From Bacteroidota bacterium (GTDB lineage Bacteria > Bacteroidota > Ignavibacteria > UBA10030 > UBA8401), in NCBI GenBank assembly GCA_030679145.1, contig JAUXTU010000052.1, positions 47,132 through 111,131 of the forward strand: 64,000 nucleotides of DNA, read 5' to 3'. The notes under the pieces are model-generated. The model saw only the letters and a list, made by a program, of their open reading frames with translations. It did no database searches and had not been told where the DNA came from. A program made the position numbers and the translations under genes. Position 1 is the first letter of the stretch. Every line of letters begins with the position of its first letter. Shown piece after piece: positions 26,169 to 35,901 of this stretch.

Positions 26169-28667
26169 ATGAAACGCATTCTTTCGTTACTTTGTATGTT
26201 TTCTTTGCTGGGAGCGTTGATACAACCTACAACGGTAATAGCACAAAATGCAGATATGCCGCGTGTTATGGTGATCATTGACGAAAAAATCGATAATGTT
26301 GATGCAACGGCACGAAAAGTTGCAGGTAAGATCGAGAAAGTTCTTCTAGAAAAAGGATATCGTATTGTTGATTCACGGCAATTCTCCGAAGTTCGGGGGC
26401 GTGACGCTGCAACTGCCGATGCGACTAAGGCAAAAGAATTGGGCCGACGCTATGGTGCTGAATTGATCATTGCCGGTGGTGCGCAGGCCAATTTTGGCGG
26501 TGAAAAAGAAGTCTATGGAATTAAAACCAATGAGTTTACTGCTGATGGTGAAGTAAAATTGATCATCACTGATACAGGAGAAATTCTTGCCGTTTCCAGC
26601 GGGTCATCAAAAAAATCTTCTCAAGGAAAAGCACAGGCAGCATCAAAATCGCTGGAAGAAGTTGGTGAAATTGTTGCCGCAGAGTTGATCGCGAAACTTG
26701 ATGTGAAGATGAAGGAAATGAAAGACAAGCCGATCATTGTTGAATTGATCTTACAGGGTGTCAACGATGCTACATTGGTGAAGATCGAATCGGAACTTCC
26801 TTCAAAGATCTCGATGATCGAAAAAATGAAACTGCGGTATATGGATAACGGTTCCGCAGTCTATGATGTTGTGCTCAAAGGAACGCTTGACGAATTACGT
26901 AAAGCATTTTCCGGTATGCAGGAATTTGCAGTGATAGGTGTTTCCGGGAATCGTTTGGACGTATCGACAAAGACAAGCGGCATCAAAAAAGCGAGCATGA
27001 TCATCTCAAGCTCACTTGAGATCACCGAATTTAAGGTTGAGAATATTTTCCCTGCACAATTTGTGTATTATTCCAAGAATCCGATTGGTGCGGTTTCATT
27101 GGAGAATACCGGAAAAACAGATGTTAAAAATATCAAAGCAAAAATATTCATTCCAAATTACATGTCCTTTGCTTCAGAGCAAATGATTCCGCTGCTTAAA
27201 GCAGGCGAGAAAAAAACATTTGATGTTTCGGCAACATTGGATAAAGATAAGTTGCAGGCGGTCAGTGAAAATACTGTTGCCCAGATCAAAACTGAAATAT
27301 CATACAATCAAGGCGGCGAAGAAAAAGTTCGAAGCATTACAAAACCTGTTACTATATACAGCAAAAATTCTATCAGCTGGAATAAACCGAATCATGTTGG
27401 AGCATTTGTAACATACAAAGATGCAGCAGTTGAAAATTTTTCGCGTAATGTTGTCGGAAGTGTAAAGTTCGATCAGTCACTCTATCCAAACGCATCGCGT
27501 AACATGCAGAATGCAATGAAAATTTGGGATGCAGTTCGTGCGTTCTCCATTAACTACGTATCCGATCCGTGGGTTGTTGCGGAAGGTGATGTTCTTGATG
27601 AGATCCAATTCCCACGTCAAACTCTTGCGAAGAAAGCGGGAGATTGTGACGATAGTTCGATTCTTCTCGCTGCGTGTTTAGAGAATCTTGGTATCCGCAC
27701 AATGTTGATTGGAACAGCAGACCATATCTTTATCATGTTTGATACCGGTGTGAATAAAAAGAATGCATCCCGCGTGAGCTTGAATGAACGTGATTATGTC
27801 ATCCGAGAAAATACGGTTTGGATTCCGCTCGAAACGACAATCATCAATAAATCATTCTCCGAATCATGGAGCATGGGTGCGGATGGTTATTATAAAACGG
27901 TTGAGGCAAAAGGAAAACTTGAAGTTATAGATGTCCGCAAATCATGGGAGCTGTCGCCGCCAAGCAACCTGGCAGGAGACGAAAAGATTGCCGCAACACC
28001 AGCAGCAGCGGATATAGAAAAATATCTTGTCGCCGATGCACAAAGTCTTTCAACATCAAATGCTGATATGATTAGCCAAAAGGTTGCATATCTTAAAACA
28101 CAAAACAACGAAAAATCATCGAACGAAGCGGCAGTAATTTTGGCAAACGCTGGAAAGTATGATGATGCTATCGGTGTTTTGAAGTCATATAAATCCGCTT
28201 CGACTCAGAACAATCTTGGCAATGTTTATCTGCTCAAAGGTGACTCTTTGAATGCATCCAACAGTTATGCGGCTGCAATGAGCGCAGATGCCAATGACGG
28301 CGGTATTAACTTGAACGTTGGACTGCTGAAATATCTTGGTGGCGATCATGCGGGAACAGTGGAATCGTTTGCCGATGCTGTATCTAAATTTCCTTCACAG
28401 GAACAGGCATATGCTGAACTCGGAATAGATAATATTGTAGCTGAAATGGGGCAAACCCGCGCAGCAGAGAAAGGTGCTTTCGTTGATAAAGGAGAATTGC
28501 AAAGTCTGTTGTTCAGTGCTTTACAGGATCTTCAAGTTCGTAAAGAAGCCCGAACAGCGAGCAGACAAGTGCGTCGAGGCGAGAATAAGTTCCTCTTTGG
28601 CGGCCGCCGAGGCATTGATCCGACTGCATTAGCCAATATCAAAGATTTCCTCTATTGGAAAATATAG
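26169..28667 (+). CDS. Exported protein with CsgG-like, transglutaminase-like and TPR regions
   Basis: The 832-residue chain starts with a signal peptide ending VIAQ. Residues about 30-190 look like a CsgG/nucleotide-independent alpha-beta domain (RVMVIIDEKIDNVDATARKV, RYGAELIIAGGAQANF). About 290-400 is an Ig-like/CARDB-like region. Residues 460-575 form a transglutaminase-like domain with the catalytic cysteine C493 in KKAGDCDDSSILLAACLENLG, histidine H519 in TADHIFIMFD and WIPLETT at the position of the third residue. The end has TPR repeats (NNLGNVYLLKGDSLNASNSY). Such proteins could be peptidases or acyltransferases of the envelope. It is the last gene of the cluster before a terminator. 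Confidence 0.82.
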   Translation: MKRILSLLCMFSLLGALIQPTTVIAQNADMPRVMVIIDEKIDNVDATARKVAGKIEKVLLEKGYRIVDSRQFSEVRGRDAATADATKAKELGRRYGAELIIAGGAQANFGGEKEVYGIKTNEFTADGEVKLIITDTGEILAVSSGSSKKSSQGKAQAASKSLEEVGEIVAAELIAKLDVKMKEMKDKPIIVELILQGVNDATLVKIESELPSKISMIEKMKLRYMDNGSAVYDVVLKGTLDELRKAFSGMQEFAVIGVSGNRLDVSTKTSGIKKASMIISSSLEITEFKVENIFPAQFVYYSKNPIGAVSLENTGKTDVKNIKAKIFIPNYMSFASEQMIPLLKAGEKKTFDVSATLDKDKLQAVSENTVAQIKTEISYNQGGEEKVRSITKPVTIYSKNSISWNKPNHVGAFVTYKDAAVENFSRNVVGSVKFDQSLYPNASRNMQNAMKIWDAVRAFSINYVSDPWVVAEGDVLDEIQFPRQTLAKKAGDCDDSSILLAACLENLGIRTMLIGTADHIFIMFDTGVNKKNASRVSLNERDYVIRENTVWIPLETTIINKSFSESWSMGADGYYKTVEAKGKLEVIDVRKSWELSPPSNLAGDEKIAATPAAADIEKYLVADAQSLSTSNADMISQKVAYLKTQNNEKSSNEAAVILANAGKYDDAIGVLKSYKSASTQNNLGNVYLLKGDSLNASNSYAAAMSADANDGGINLNVGLLKYLGGDHAGTVESFADAVSKFPSQEQAYAELGIDNIVAEMGQTRAAEKGAFVDKGELQSLLFSALQDLQVRKEARTASRQVRRGENKFLFGGRRGIDPTALANIKDFLYWKI

Positions 28668-28691
28668 TTGGATAAAATGAATATTTTTTTG

Positions 28692-28726
28692 CAAGTTACC
28701 CTCCGAATTGGAGGGTAACTTGTTTT
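28692..28726 (+). terminator. Rho-independent terminator after the CsgG cluster
   Basis: CAAGTTACCCTCC at 28692-28704 and GGAGGGTAACTTG at 28710-28722 make a perfect 13-bp stem with a 5-base loop (GAATT), followed by TTTT. It ends the unit that runs from 17918 and separates it from the cyclase gene. Confidence 0.85.
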
Positions 28727-28764
28727 AAAGGATCAACAATTCAATTAAAAAATTTCGGAGTTTT

Positions 28765-30921
28765 ATGAATAAAAAATTGATCAAAACACTGTTCGGAATC
28801 CTCTTTGCAATTCTTTCAGTCGGTATCACCAGTCTGATATTTCAACTCGAGTTCTTTCAATCATTGGAACATAAAGCGTATGATGCGCTTCTTCGGGCAC
28901 GAGGTGAACGTACACATACAAAGAATGTTGTTATCGTTACCATCGATGAATATTCGTTAAAGGAGATGGACTATCCGTTACCGAGAGATAAATACGGAAC
29001 GTTGCTTGCAATTCTTGCTCAAAGCGGTGCAGTTGCAATAGGAGTCGACGATCTTTTTCCGACAACACGACAGGATAGTATTTCACAATTCGAAAATGAT
29101 CAATTCTTATTTTTTCACAACTATGCTCCAAATGTTTATCATGCGATAGGTCCGTTTGTTCCTTCGGATGACGATCAGGGTGAACGGCGTCCTATTGATC
29201 CGGAAGCAATAAAAGTATTGCGGCAGCATTCCATTCCGACCAACGGTGCTCAATTTAATTTTCCGCGTGCAACATACATTGATGAACGCCCTTACGACTC
29301 GCTTGCAAATTTAGCGGCCGGTGTTGGGCACATTCTTATTCGTCAGGATTCGATTGACGGTATCATTCGATCAGTTCCATTCTTTGTAGAATACGGGGGA
29401 GATTATTATCCTACATTTGGTGCGGCGCTTGCATTTGCGGCTGCGCAAGTTAATTTGGATAGCGTTACTGTTACAGAAAATGAAGAAGGAGGATTGACCG
29501 TTCATGCAGGTCAATTTGAAATACCGCTGGATTTCCATGGATATTTACAAGTTGATTATGCCGGAGGGAATGATGTCTACAAACAAATTTCTTTTCAGGA
29601 AGTATTGGATGCGTTTGTAAAAAAAGATGCAGCAACTTTAGCAATGTTCAAAGATGCCATTGTCATCATTGGACCAACAGCTCGTTCTATCGGCGATCAT
29701 AACCCAACACCGTTGTCGGATATTTCGCCGAACTGTTTTGTACACGCGAATGTGTACGACCAGATCATGATGGGAAAATATATTTCACCTGCACCAATGA
29801 ACAATCAGTTGCTGATGGTCATTGTTATGGCGCTGCTTGTCTCTGTTATCGCTATTTTACTGAAACTTCGTTGGAGTTTCCCGGTCGGAGTGTTGATCAT
29901 TGCCGGATATTTGTTCTTTGCGTATTCGACGTTTGAAAATACCGGGGTTGTCTATTCTTTTGTTGAACCGTTGTTTGCTCTCTTCTTCTGTTATGCATCT
30001 GCAATGTCATATAATGCAGCGACCGAAGGAAGACAAAAAGCACAGATCAAAGGAATGTTTGAGAAGTACGTTGACAAAGCAGTAGTGAAACAAATTATTG
30101 ATAATCCTTCACTGGTAAAACTAGGTGGTGAAGAGAGAGATCTGACGACACTATTTGCCGATATCGAGGGCTTTACGAGGATGGCAGAACAAATGGGTCC
30201 TCAAAATACCGTTGGAATGTTGAATTCGTATCTAACGGAAATGTCTAATATTATTATTGAAAATCATGGTACGATTGATAAATACATTGGTGATGCAATC
30301 ATGTCATTCTGGGGTGCACCGCTTTCGGATTCGGATCAAGCATATAACGCTTGTGCTGCTGCAATTAATATGCAAAGAAAACTGCTTGCTTTGCACACAA
30401 AGTGGATTCATTTTGGACGCCCTGTCGTAAATCAACGGATTGGAATCAATTCCGGACGGGCGGTTGTTGGCAATATGGGTGCGGAAACCCGATTGAATTA
30501 TACGGCGATCGGTGATGCAGTGAATCTTGCTTCACGTCTTGAGGGCGTGAATAAGGAATACGGCACTCGTTTACTGATGAGCGATAATACGTATTACAAA
30601 GTAAAAGATAGAGTGTTATGTAGGGAAATGGATCTTGTTGTTGTTATGGGAAAAACAGAACCGGTCCGTATTTATGAACTGATCGCGCTTGCGGATGAAG
30701 TTCAAACCGATGCGACAAAGAAATTTTTGGAATCATATCATAACGGACTTGAAGCATATAAGAAACGAGCGTGGAAGAGTGCAATTGATCAGTTTCAACA
30801 TGCGCTTTCCATTCGTAGAGATGATATTGTCTCTAACCTATATATCCAGCGGGCGACAATGTTTGTTGATGTACCGCCGCCGGATGATTGGAATGGCGTA
30901 TTCGTGATGACAAAAAAATAA
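28765..30921 (+). CDS. CHASE2-domain class III adenylate cyclase
   Basis: The 718-residue membrane enzyme should make cAMP in response to an extracytoplasmic signal. It has an N-terminal membrane helix (IKTLFGILFAILSVGITSLIF), a periplasmic CHASE2 sensor (about 40-340, with YDALLRARGE, DRDVYPLPRDKYG-like and a DFHGYLQVDYAG strand), three membrane helices at about 350-425 and a catalytic domain at about 455-640. Metal aspartates are D466 (FADIEGFTRM) and D510 (KYIGDAIMSFWG); the lysine in DKYIGDA and the aspartate in AIGDAVNLASRLEG fit adenylate rather than guanylate specificity. The C-terminal helix pair looks TPR-like. TTCGGAG precedes the start. Effectors are not in the window. Confidence 0.92.
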   Translation: MNKKLIKTLFGILFAILSVGITSLIFQLEFFQSLEHKAYDALLRARGERTHTKNVVIVTIDEYSLKEMDYPLPRDKYGTLLAILAQSGAVAIGVDDLFPTTRQDSISQFENDQFLFFHNYAPNVYHAIGPFVPSDDDQGERRPIDPEAIKVLRQHSIPTNGAQFNFPRATYIDERPYDSLANLAAGVGHILIRQDSIDGIIRSVPFFVEYGGDYYPTFGAALAFAAAQVNLDSVTVTENEEGGLTVHAGQFEIPLDFHGYLQVDYAGGNDVYKQISFQEVLDAFVKKDAATLAMFKDAIVIIGPTARSIGDHNPTPLSDISPNCFVHANVYDQIMMGKYISPAPMNNQLLMVIVMALLVSVIAILLKLRWSFPVGVLIIAGYLFFAYSTFENTGVVYSFVEPLFALFFCYASAMSYNAATEGRQKAQIKGMFEKYVDKAVVKQIIDNPSLVKLGGEERDLTTLFADIEGFTRMAEQMGPQNTVGMLNSYLTEMSNIIIENHGTIDKYIGDAIMSFWGAPLSDSDQAYNACAAAINMQRKLLALHTKWIHFGRPVVNQRIGINSGRAVVGNMGAETRLNYTAIGDAVNLASRLEGVNKEYGTRLLMSDNTYYKVKDRVLCREMDLVVVMGKTEPVRIYELIALADEVQTDATKKFLESYHNGLEAYKKRAWKSAIDQFQHALSIRRDDIVSNLYIQRATMFVDVPPPDDWNGVFVMTKK

Positions 30922-30944
30922 TTGAAGTTGAAACAAGACAAACA

Positions 30945-30980
30945 CGGCTGAGTTGAAGTATGCTCAGCCGTTGTTATTTT
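30945..30980 (+). terminator. Rho-independent terminator after the cyclase gene
   Basis: CGGCTGAG (30945-30952) pairs with CTCAGCCG (30963-30970) around a 10-base loop, with flanking AACA/TGTT adding pairs and TTGTTATTTT after. It separates the cyclase from sdhC. Confidence 0.7.
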
Positions 30981-31060
30981 AAATATAACAGTTTCATTGA
31001 TTTTTCGGCATTTCTTTTATACTTTATTCCGGTAATTTCAACGATTAACCTTTCATCCTT

Positions 31061-31735
31061 ATGAATCCTTTCTTCAAGTTTATCAATTCTTCCGTCGGCA
31101 AAAAAATTCTCATGAGTCTGACCGGAATGTTACTCTCAATTTTTCTGGTAGAACATCTTGCCGGAAATCTATTACTCCTCAAGAATGACAGCGGTGAAGC
31201 CTTTAATGCTTATGCCAAGTTCATGGGGGGGAATCCGATTGTACGAACAATGGAAATCGGTCTATTGGGTATCATTCTTCTTCATATTTTCAATGGTATC
31301 CGTCTTTGGCTGGAAAATAGAGGAGCGCGGGATAAAAAATATGACTCATATCAATTGAGTGAAAATACAACATTGCAATCACGAATGATGAAACTTTCGG
31401 CTGCGCTTTTTCTCTGGTTTCTTATCGTGCACATGAGAACATTTTGGTTCCACGCCCGGATTCTTGGAGAACATGATATTGCATCGTTAGTGTATTCCAC
31501 ATTCCAGCAGTTGTGGTATGTTGTATTCTATCTTGGGTCGTTAGTGGTTGTAGGTTTCCATCTACGCCACGGATTTCAATCTGCATTCCAAACATTGGGA
31601 TTGCGAACGAAAAAATACCAATCACTGATCGATTTTATTGCCGTATTATTCTGGTTTGTTATTCCGGCTGGCTTTGCATTTATTACCATCTTCATTTATC
31701 TATACAAGGGAAACGCTGTTGCGCTTGCACAATAA
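31061..31735 (+). CDS. sdhC: Succinate dehydrogenase cytochrome b558 subunit
   Basis: The 224-residue membrane anchor of complex II has five membrane helices and belongs to the b558 type found in Bacillus, epsilonproteobacteria and Bacteroidota, which carries two haems b in a single fused subunit. Candidate axial histidines are H32 (LVEHLAGN), H75 (ILLHIFNG), H124 (LIVHMRTFWFH) and H167 or H170 (GFHLRHGFQS). It is the first of sdhCAB; sdhA follows after 18 bases. Confidence 0.92.
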   Translation: MNPFFKFINSSVGKKILMSLTGMLLSIFLVEHLAGNLLLLKNDSGEAFNAYAKFMGGNPIVRTMEIGLLGIILLHIFNGIRLWLENRGARDKKYDSYQLSENTTLQSRMMKLSAALFLWFLIVHMRTFWFHARILGEHDIASLVYSTFQQLWYVVFYLGSLVVVGFHLRHGFQSAFQTLGLRTKKYQSLIDFIAVLFWFVIPAGFAFITIFIYLYKGNAVALAQ

Positions 31736-31753
31736 CGCCTACGTGAAAAAATT

Positions 31754-33667
31754 ATGACGATCAAATCAAACATCCCCAAAGGACCACTTGATAAAAAGTG
31801 GTCGAATCACAAGTTCAATATGAAATTGGTGAACCCAGCCAATCGACGAAAATACAAGATCATCGTTGTGGGAACAGGGCTTGCAGGTGCATCGGTTGCC
31901 GCAACGCTTGGCGAACTTGGGTACAATGTTCATTCATTTTGTTATCATGAATCTCCGCGTCGTGCGCATAGTATTGCTGCACAGGGTGGAATCAATGCTC
32001 CAAAGAATTATTCCAATGATGGTGACAGCGTATATCGTTTATTTTATGATACCATCAAAGGAGGAGATTACAGAGCGCGTGAAGCGAATGTGTATCGTCT
32101 TGCAGAAGTCAGCGGATCGATCATAGACCAATGCGTTGCGCAAGGTGTTCCGTTTGCTAGAGATTATGCAGGATATCTTGATAATCGTTCATTTGGCGGA
32201 GCACAGGTTGCACGAACATTCTATGCGCGAGGTCAAACAGGGCAGCAATTACTGCTTGGTGCATACGCTGCACTCAACCGTCAGATCGATGCCGGCAGTG
32301 TAAAATTCTATGAACGTCGTGAAATGTTGGATCTTGTGATGGTTGAAGGAAAAGCGCGTGGAATAATTGCTCGAAATTTGATCAACGGGAAAATTGAGTC
32401 ATATGCAGCAGATGCGGTAGTGCTTGCAACCGGCGGATATGCGAATGTATTCTTCCTTTCAACCAATGCGAAAGCAAGCAATGCAACGGCAGTCTGGCGT
32501 GCACATAAACGAGGAGCTCTTTTTGCAAACCCGTGCTTTACACAAATTCATCCGACGTGTATTCCTGTTTCAGGAGAACATCAGTCGAAATTAACATTGA
32601 TGAGCGAAAGTTTGCGTAATGATGGACGGGTGTGGGTGCCAAAACAAAAAGGAGATTCACGTCAAGCAAATCAAATTCCAGAGAATGAACGGGATTACTA
32701 TTTAGAACGATTATATCCTTCGTTTGGGAATCTTGTTCCCCGCGATGTTGCATCGCGACGCGCAAAAGAAATGTGTGACAATGGTTACGGAGTCGGTTCT
32801 TCAAAGATGGCTGTCTATCTTGACTTTGCGGATGCGATCAAGCGATTAGGAAAAGATGCGATATTCGAAAAATATGGAAATCTTCTTGACATGTATAAAC
32901 AGATAACCGGAGAAGATCCGTATCAAGTGCCAATGAGAATTTATCCTGCCGTTCATTATACGATGGGCGGATTATGGGTTGATTATAATTTGATGAGTTC
33001 TATTTCCGGATTGTTTATTCTTGGAGAAGCGAACTTTTCAGATCATGGTGCAAACAGACTTGGTGCCAGCGCATTGATGCAAGGTTTGGCTGACGGTTAT
33101 TTTATCGCTCCATACACCATTAGTAATTACCTCGCAAGCAATAAATTTTCGCCAGTGAAAGAGGAACAAAAAGAATTCACCGATGCGGAAAATTCCGTTA
33201 CATCAACGATCAATAAATTGCTGAGCATTGATGGAAATAAAACGGTTGATGAGTTCCATCGAGAGTTTGGGAAAGTGATGTGGGATTATGTCGGCATGGG
33301 TCGCACAAAACAGGGATTACAGAAGGCATTGAAACTTCTTCCGGAAATACGTTCAAAATTTTGGAAAGAGGTAAAGATCACCGGTAATGCTCATGATATC
33401 AATACTGAATTGGAAAAAGCTCAGCGTGTTGCGGACTTTATGGAGCTTGGTGAATTGATAGCAATCGATGCTCTTCACCGCGAAGAATCTTGCGGCGGAC
33501 ATTTCCGCGAAGAATTCCAAACGGAAGAAGGAGAGGCAAAACGAAATGATAAAAAATTCTCATACGTTGCCGCGTGGGAATTTTCGGGCAAACCGGGCAG
33601 TCCAAAATTGAACAAAGAAAAATTGGATTTTGAAGAAGTTCACCCGTCTCAACGGAGTTACAAATAA
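31754..33667 (+). CDS. sdhA: Succinate dehydrogenase flavoprotein subunit
   Basis: The 637-residue subunit oxidises succinate to fumarate. The dinucleotide-binding start is [20 protein letters not shown]; the covalent FAD site H72 is in [15 protein letters not shown]. Substrate residues appear in [17 protein letters not shown], the arginine region [14 protein letters not shown] and [21 protein letters not shown]. It is of the long type paired with b558 membrane subunits. The chain ends 14 bases before the sdhB start. The quinone used (menaquinone is usual here) cannot be read from the sequence. Confidence 0.96.
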   Translation: MTIKSNIPKGPLDKKWSNHKFNMKLVNPANRRKYKIIVVGTGLAGASVAATLGELGYNVHSFCYHESPRRAHSIAAQGGINAPKNYSNDGDSVYRLFYDTIKGGDYRAREANVYRLAEVSGSIIDQCVAQGVPFARDYAGYLDNRSFGGAQVARTFYARGQTGQQLLLGAYAALNRQIDAGSVKFYERREMLDLVMVEGKARGIIARNLINGKIESYAADAVVLATGGYANVFFLSTNAKASNATAVWRAHKRGALFANPCFTQIHPTCIPVSGEHQSKLTLMSESLRNDGRVWVPKQKGDSRQANQIPENERDYYLERLYPSFGNLVPRDVASRRAKEMCDNGYGVGSSKMAVYLDFADAIKRLGKDAIFEKYGNLLDMYKQITGEDPYQVPMRIYPAVHYTMGGLWVDYNLMSSISGLFILGEANFSDHGANRLGASALMQGLADGYFIAPYTISNYLASNKFSPVKEEQKEFTDAENSVTSTINKLLSIDGNKTVDEFHREFGKVMWDYVGMGRTKQGLQKALKLLPEIRSKFWKEVKITGNAHDINTELEKAQRVADFMELGELIAIDALHREESCGGHFREEFQTEEGEAKRNDKKFSYVAAWEFSGKPGSPKLNKEKLDFEEVHPSQRSYK

Positions 33668-33680
33668 GGAGCAATTGAAT

Positions 33681-34418
33681 ATGAACTTGACGCTAAAAGT
33701 CTGGCGACAAAAAGATAAAAATGATGAAGGACGTTTTATAGAATACAGTGCGAAGAATATCTCTCCGGACATGTCGTTCCTTGAAATGCTGGACATTGTG
33801 AATATCGATCTTGTGAAAAAAGGTGAAACGCCGATCGTATTCGATCATGACTGTCGTGAAGGAATTTGCGGAAGCTGCGGAATGATGATCAACGGTCGTG
33901 CACACGGACCGGGTCGCGGAATTGCAACATGTCAATTACATATGCGAAGTTTTGCAGATGATGACGAGATCGTCATAGAACCGTGGAGAGCAAAGTCATT
34001 TCCGGTATTAAAAGACCTTATGGTTGACAGAACTTCCTTTGAACGTATCATGCGCTCAGGTGGATATACATCAGCAAAGACAGGCGGAATTCCGGACGGA
34101 AATTCGATCCTTGTACCCAAACCGGTTGCCGACGAAGCGTTTGATGCGGCGGCATGTATTGGCTGCGGAGCGTGCGTTGCCGCATGCCCAAATTCGTCTG
34201 CAATGTTATTTGTGAGTGCAAAGGTCTCGCAGTTGGCATTGTTACCCCAGGGACAGGCAGAACGGGAAACACGTGTTCAACGTATGGTTGCACAAATGGA
34301 TGAAGAAAAATTTGGAAGCTGTTCGAATACCTATGCGTGCGAAGCAGAATGTCCGAAAGGAATTTCTGTAGTACACATTGCTCGGTTGAACAGGGAGTAT
34401 ATTACAGCACAATTGTAA
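33681..34418 (+). CDS. sdhB: Succinate dehydrogenase iron-sulfur subunit
   Basis: A 245-residue subunit carrying electrons from FAD to the haems. The [2Fe-2S] cysteines are C58, C63, C66 and C84 in [14 protein letters not shown] and GIATCQLHM. The C-terminal domain holds C159, C162, C165 and C169 in [16 protein letters not shown], with further cysteines at [16 protein letters not shown] for the [4Fe-4S] and [3Fe-4S] clusters. I start at the ATG at 33681, which has AAGGAG nine bases upstream; a longer open frame upstream overlaps sdhA and is not needed. The terminator follows directly. Confidence 0.96.
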   Translation: MNLTLKVWRQKDKNDEGRFIEYSAKNISPDMSFLEMLDIVNIDLVKKGETPIVFDHDCREGICGSCGMMINGRAHGPGRGIATCQLHMRSFADDDEIVIEPWRAKSFPVLKDLMVDRTSFERIMRSGGYTSAKTGGIPDGNSILVPKPVADEAFDAAACIGCGACVAACPNSSAMLFVSAKVSQLALLPQGQAERETRVQRMVAQMDEEKFGSCSNTYACEAECPKGISVVHIARLNREYITAQL

Positions 34419-34431
34419 TTTGTATTCGCTG

Positions 34432-34470
34432 AAACAGAAAAACCCGAACACTGTTCGGGTTTTTCTGTTT
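34432..34470. terminator. Perfect 19-bp bidirectional terminator after sdhB
   Basis: Bases 34432-34450 (AAACAGAAAAACCCGAACA) are the exact reverse complement of 34452-34470, with a single C between. The centre is GC-rich and both arms have A/T-runs, so it can terminate sdhCAB on the plus strand and the gene at 34569 on the minus strand. Confidence 0.9.
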
Positions 34471-34568
34471 TTCAAAAAAGTCAAACATGAGCACAATGGA
34501 GCGACGACAATATTTTTTTTCAATAAAGGGCTTGTCGTAAGCCTTTTTGTCAGGCGGTACAACTTTTA

Positions 34569-35624
34569 TCATTTATTGGCAAGATTGTCGTGAATCTTTT
34601 GCACATTCGCTCCGATGTGGATAGCCAGCCAGAGAGATTCGATGAGAAGACCCATTACCCATACCAGCAGAATGAATTGGAGAATGCCATACAAAATCTC
34701 CAGGAAAAAGTTTTTGATCTCGTATTTGACCTCTACCTGTAATCGGGTAAGCTCTTCCTGCTTCGTCGGAATCGTCTGAGTGAGGTAGTCCAGCCTATTC
34801 CTGAGGTTATTGTATGTCGGTTGAATTACAAACCGCAGTTGGCTTTCTGATAAATCGCTGATCTCCAACGTTGAAAGCATCAGGGCGTACCAATTGTCAT
34901 TGTATTTGAGCATGAGTCCTGTTGTTTCTTCTGACAAGCCCAGCCTATTTACGAAATCCTCGATCTCAATCTTGATGCTTTCAAACTGCGAAGCGCTGCT
35001 GTAATGTTCATTCTGAGAGTGGTAGTTTTTCAATTCAATGAAACTCTGATGAATTATACTGTCTATCTGTGAAATGCGATTGGCAAGATCGGCATTTTCA
35101 GCCGAAATGGTTTCTCTTTTTCCTGTGCGCTCTATATTGTATGCCTTGACGAGTGAGTCATGTTGGCTGATCCACGCATCTTCCATTCGTTTTACATTCT
35201 GTTCTAATTGAGGTAATTCCGGTTTTTCCTTTCCCAGTTCTGTTTCCAAACTGAGTATCCTCTCACTGAGATCCTTCGGAGGGAGCATCTGATTCCACCC
35301 GGATACCACACTGCTTGCAAGCACAACAATTGAAATCACCACGAGAAAGGCTTGCAGTGAAATCATCAACTTGTTAAGAAGATACTGCCTGGTTTGCATA
35401 AATTCTACTTCACCTTTTATACCATATTCCGCCAACGCCAGCACCGCTTTCTTCATATAGATGAAAGGGCTGTAGAAAAAAGAAATAATGATCCGGAAGA
35501 ACCCATACAACACCGAAAAAAATTTATCCCGCGCAAACAAGTACACAGTTAAAGCAAAAAGAACCAGGAAAACGATGATGACAGCAACCAAGTTCTCGGC
35601 AAGTGTTTCAAGAAGGAATAGCAT
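34569..35624 (-). CDS. Membrane protein with coiled-coil domain, unknown function
   Basis: The 351-residue protein has a membrane helix at about 12-30 (NLVAVIIVFLVLFALTVYLF), a second at about 85-110 (LMISLQAFLVVISIVVLASSVV), a long extramembrane region 115-305 with heptad-like charged helices (LETELGKEKPELPQLEQNV, LTQTIPTKQEELTRLQVEVK) and a last hydrophobic segment at about 310-335. The layout, helical hairpin domain between membrane spans, suggests a structural or sensory role, but I do not recognise a family. AAGGAG precedes the ATG by eight bases. It stands alone; the 277 bases before ftsX hold nothing I can identify. Confidence 0.75.
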   Translation of the reverse strand: MLFLLETLAENLVAVIIVFLVLFALTVYLFARDKFFSVLYGFFRIIISFFYSPFIYMKKAVLALAEYGIKGEVEFMQTRQYLLNKLMISLQAFLVVISIVVLASSVVSGWNQMLPPKDLSERILSLETELGKEKPELPQLEQNVKRMEDAWISQHDSLVKAYNIERTGKRETISAENADLANRISQIDSIIHQSFIELKNYHSQNEHYSSASQFESIKIEIEDFVNRLGLSEETTGLMLKYNDNWYALMLSTLEISDLSESQLRFVIQPTYNNLRNRLDYLTQTIPTKQEELTRLQVEVKYEIKNFFLEILYGILQFILLVWVMGLLIESLWLAIHIGANVQKIHDNLANK

Positions 35625-35901
35625 ATGAGATTACTCCTTTCGGATTGTGATTGGTTTAGCATTAAGCCTGTTGTAACAACTCAGTGCGAAATGAATGGAA
35701 CGAAATGAAATGATTCCGCATTGAGTGTCTATAATTATTCTCTTAACCTAGGGTTCATTGTTGTTACCGCAGTTATTTTCAGTTGTCGTCATCTAAACTG
35801 GGTCGTATTATTGATGAAAACAATTTGGCTTTAATCAAGGCGAGAGTCAAGACAAAATAGTCCGACTAAATCAGCGATAGTATATTTTTCAGGAATGCTG
35901 G

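Noticed and set aside
33630..33680. Upstream extension of sdhB into sdhA
   Set aside because: The ATG at 33681 has a good ribosome site and gives the usual SdhB N-terminus.
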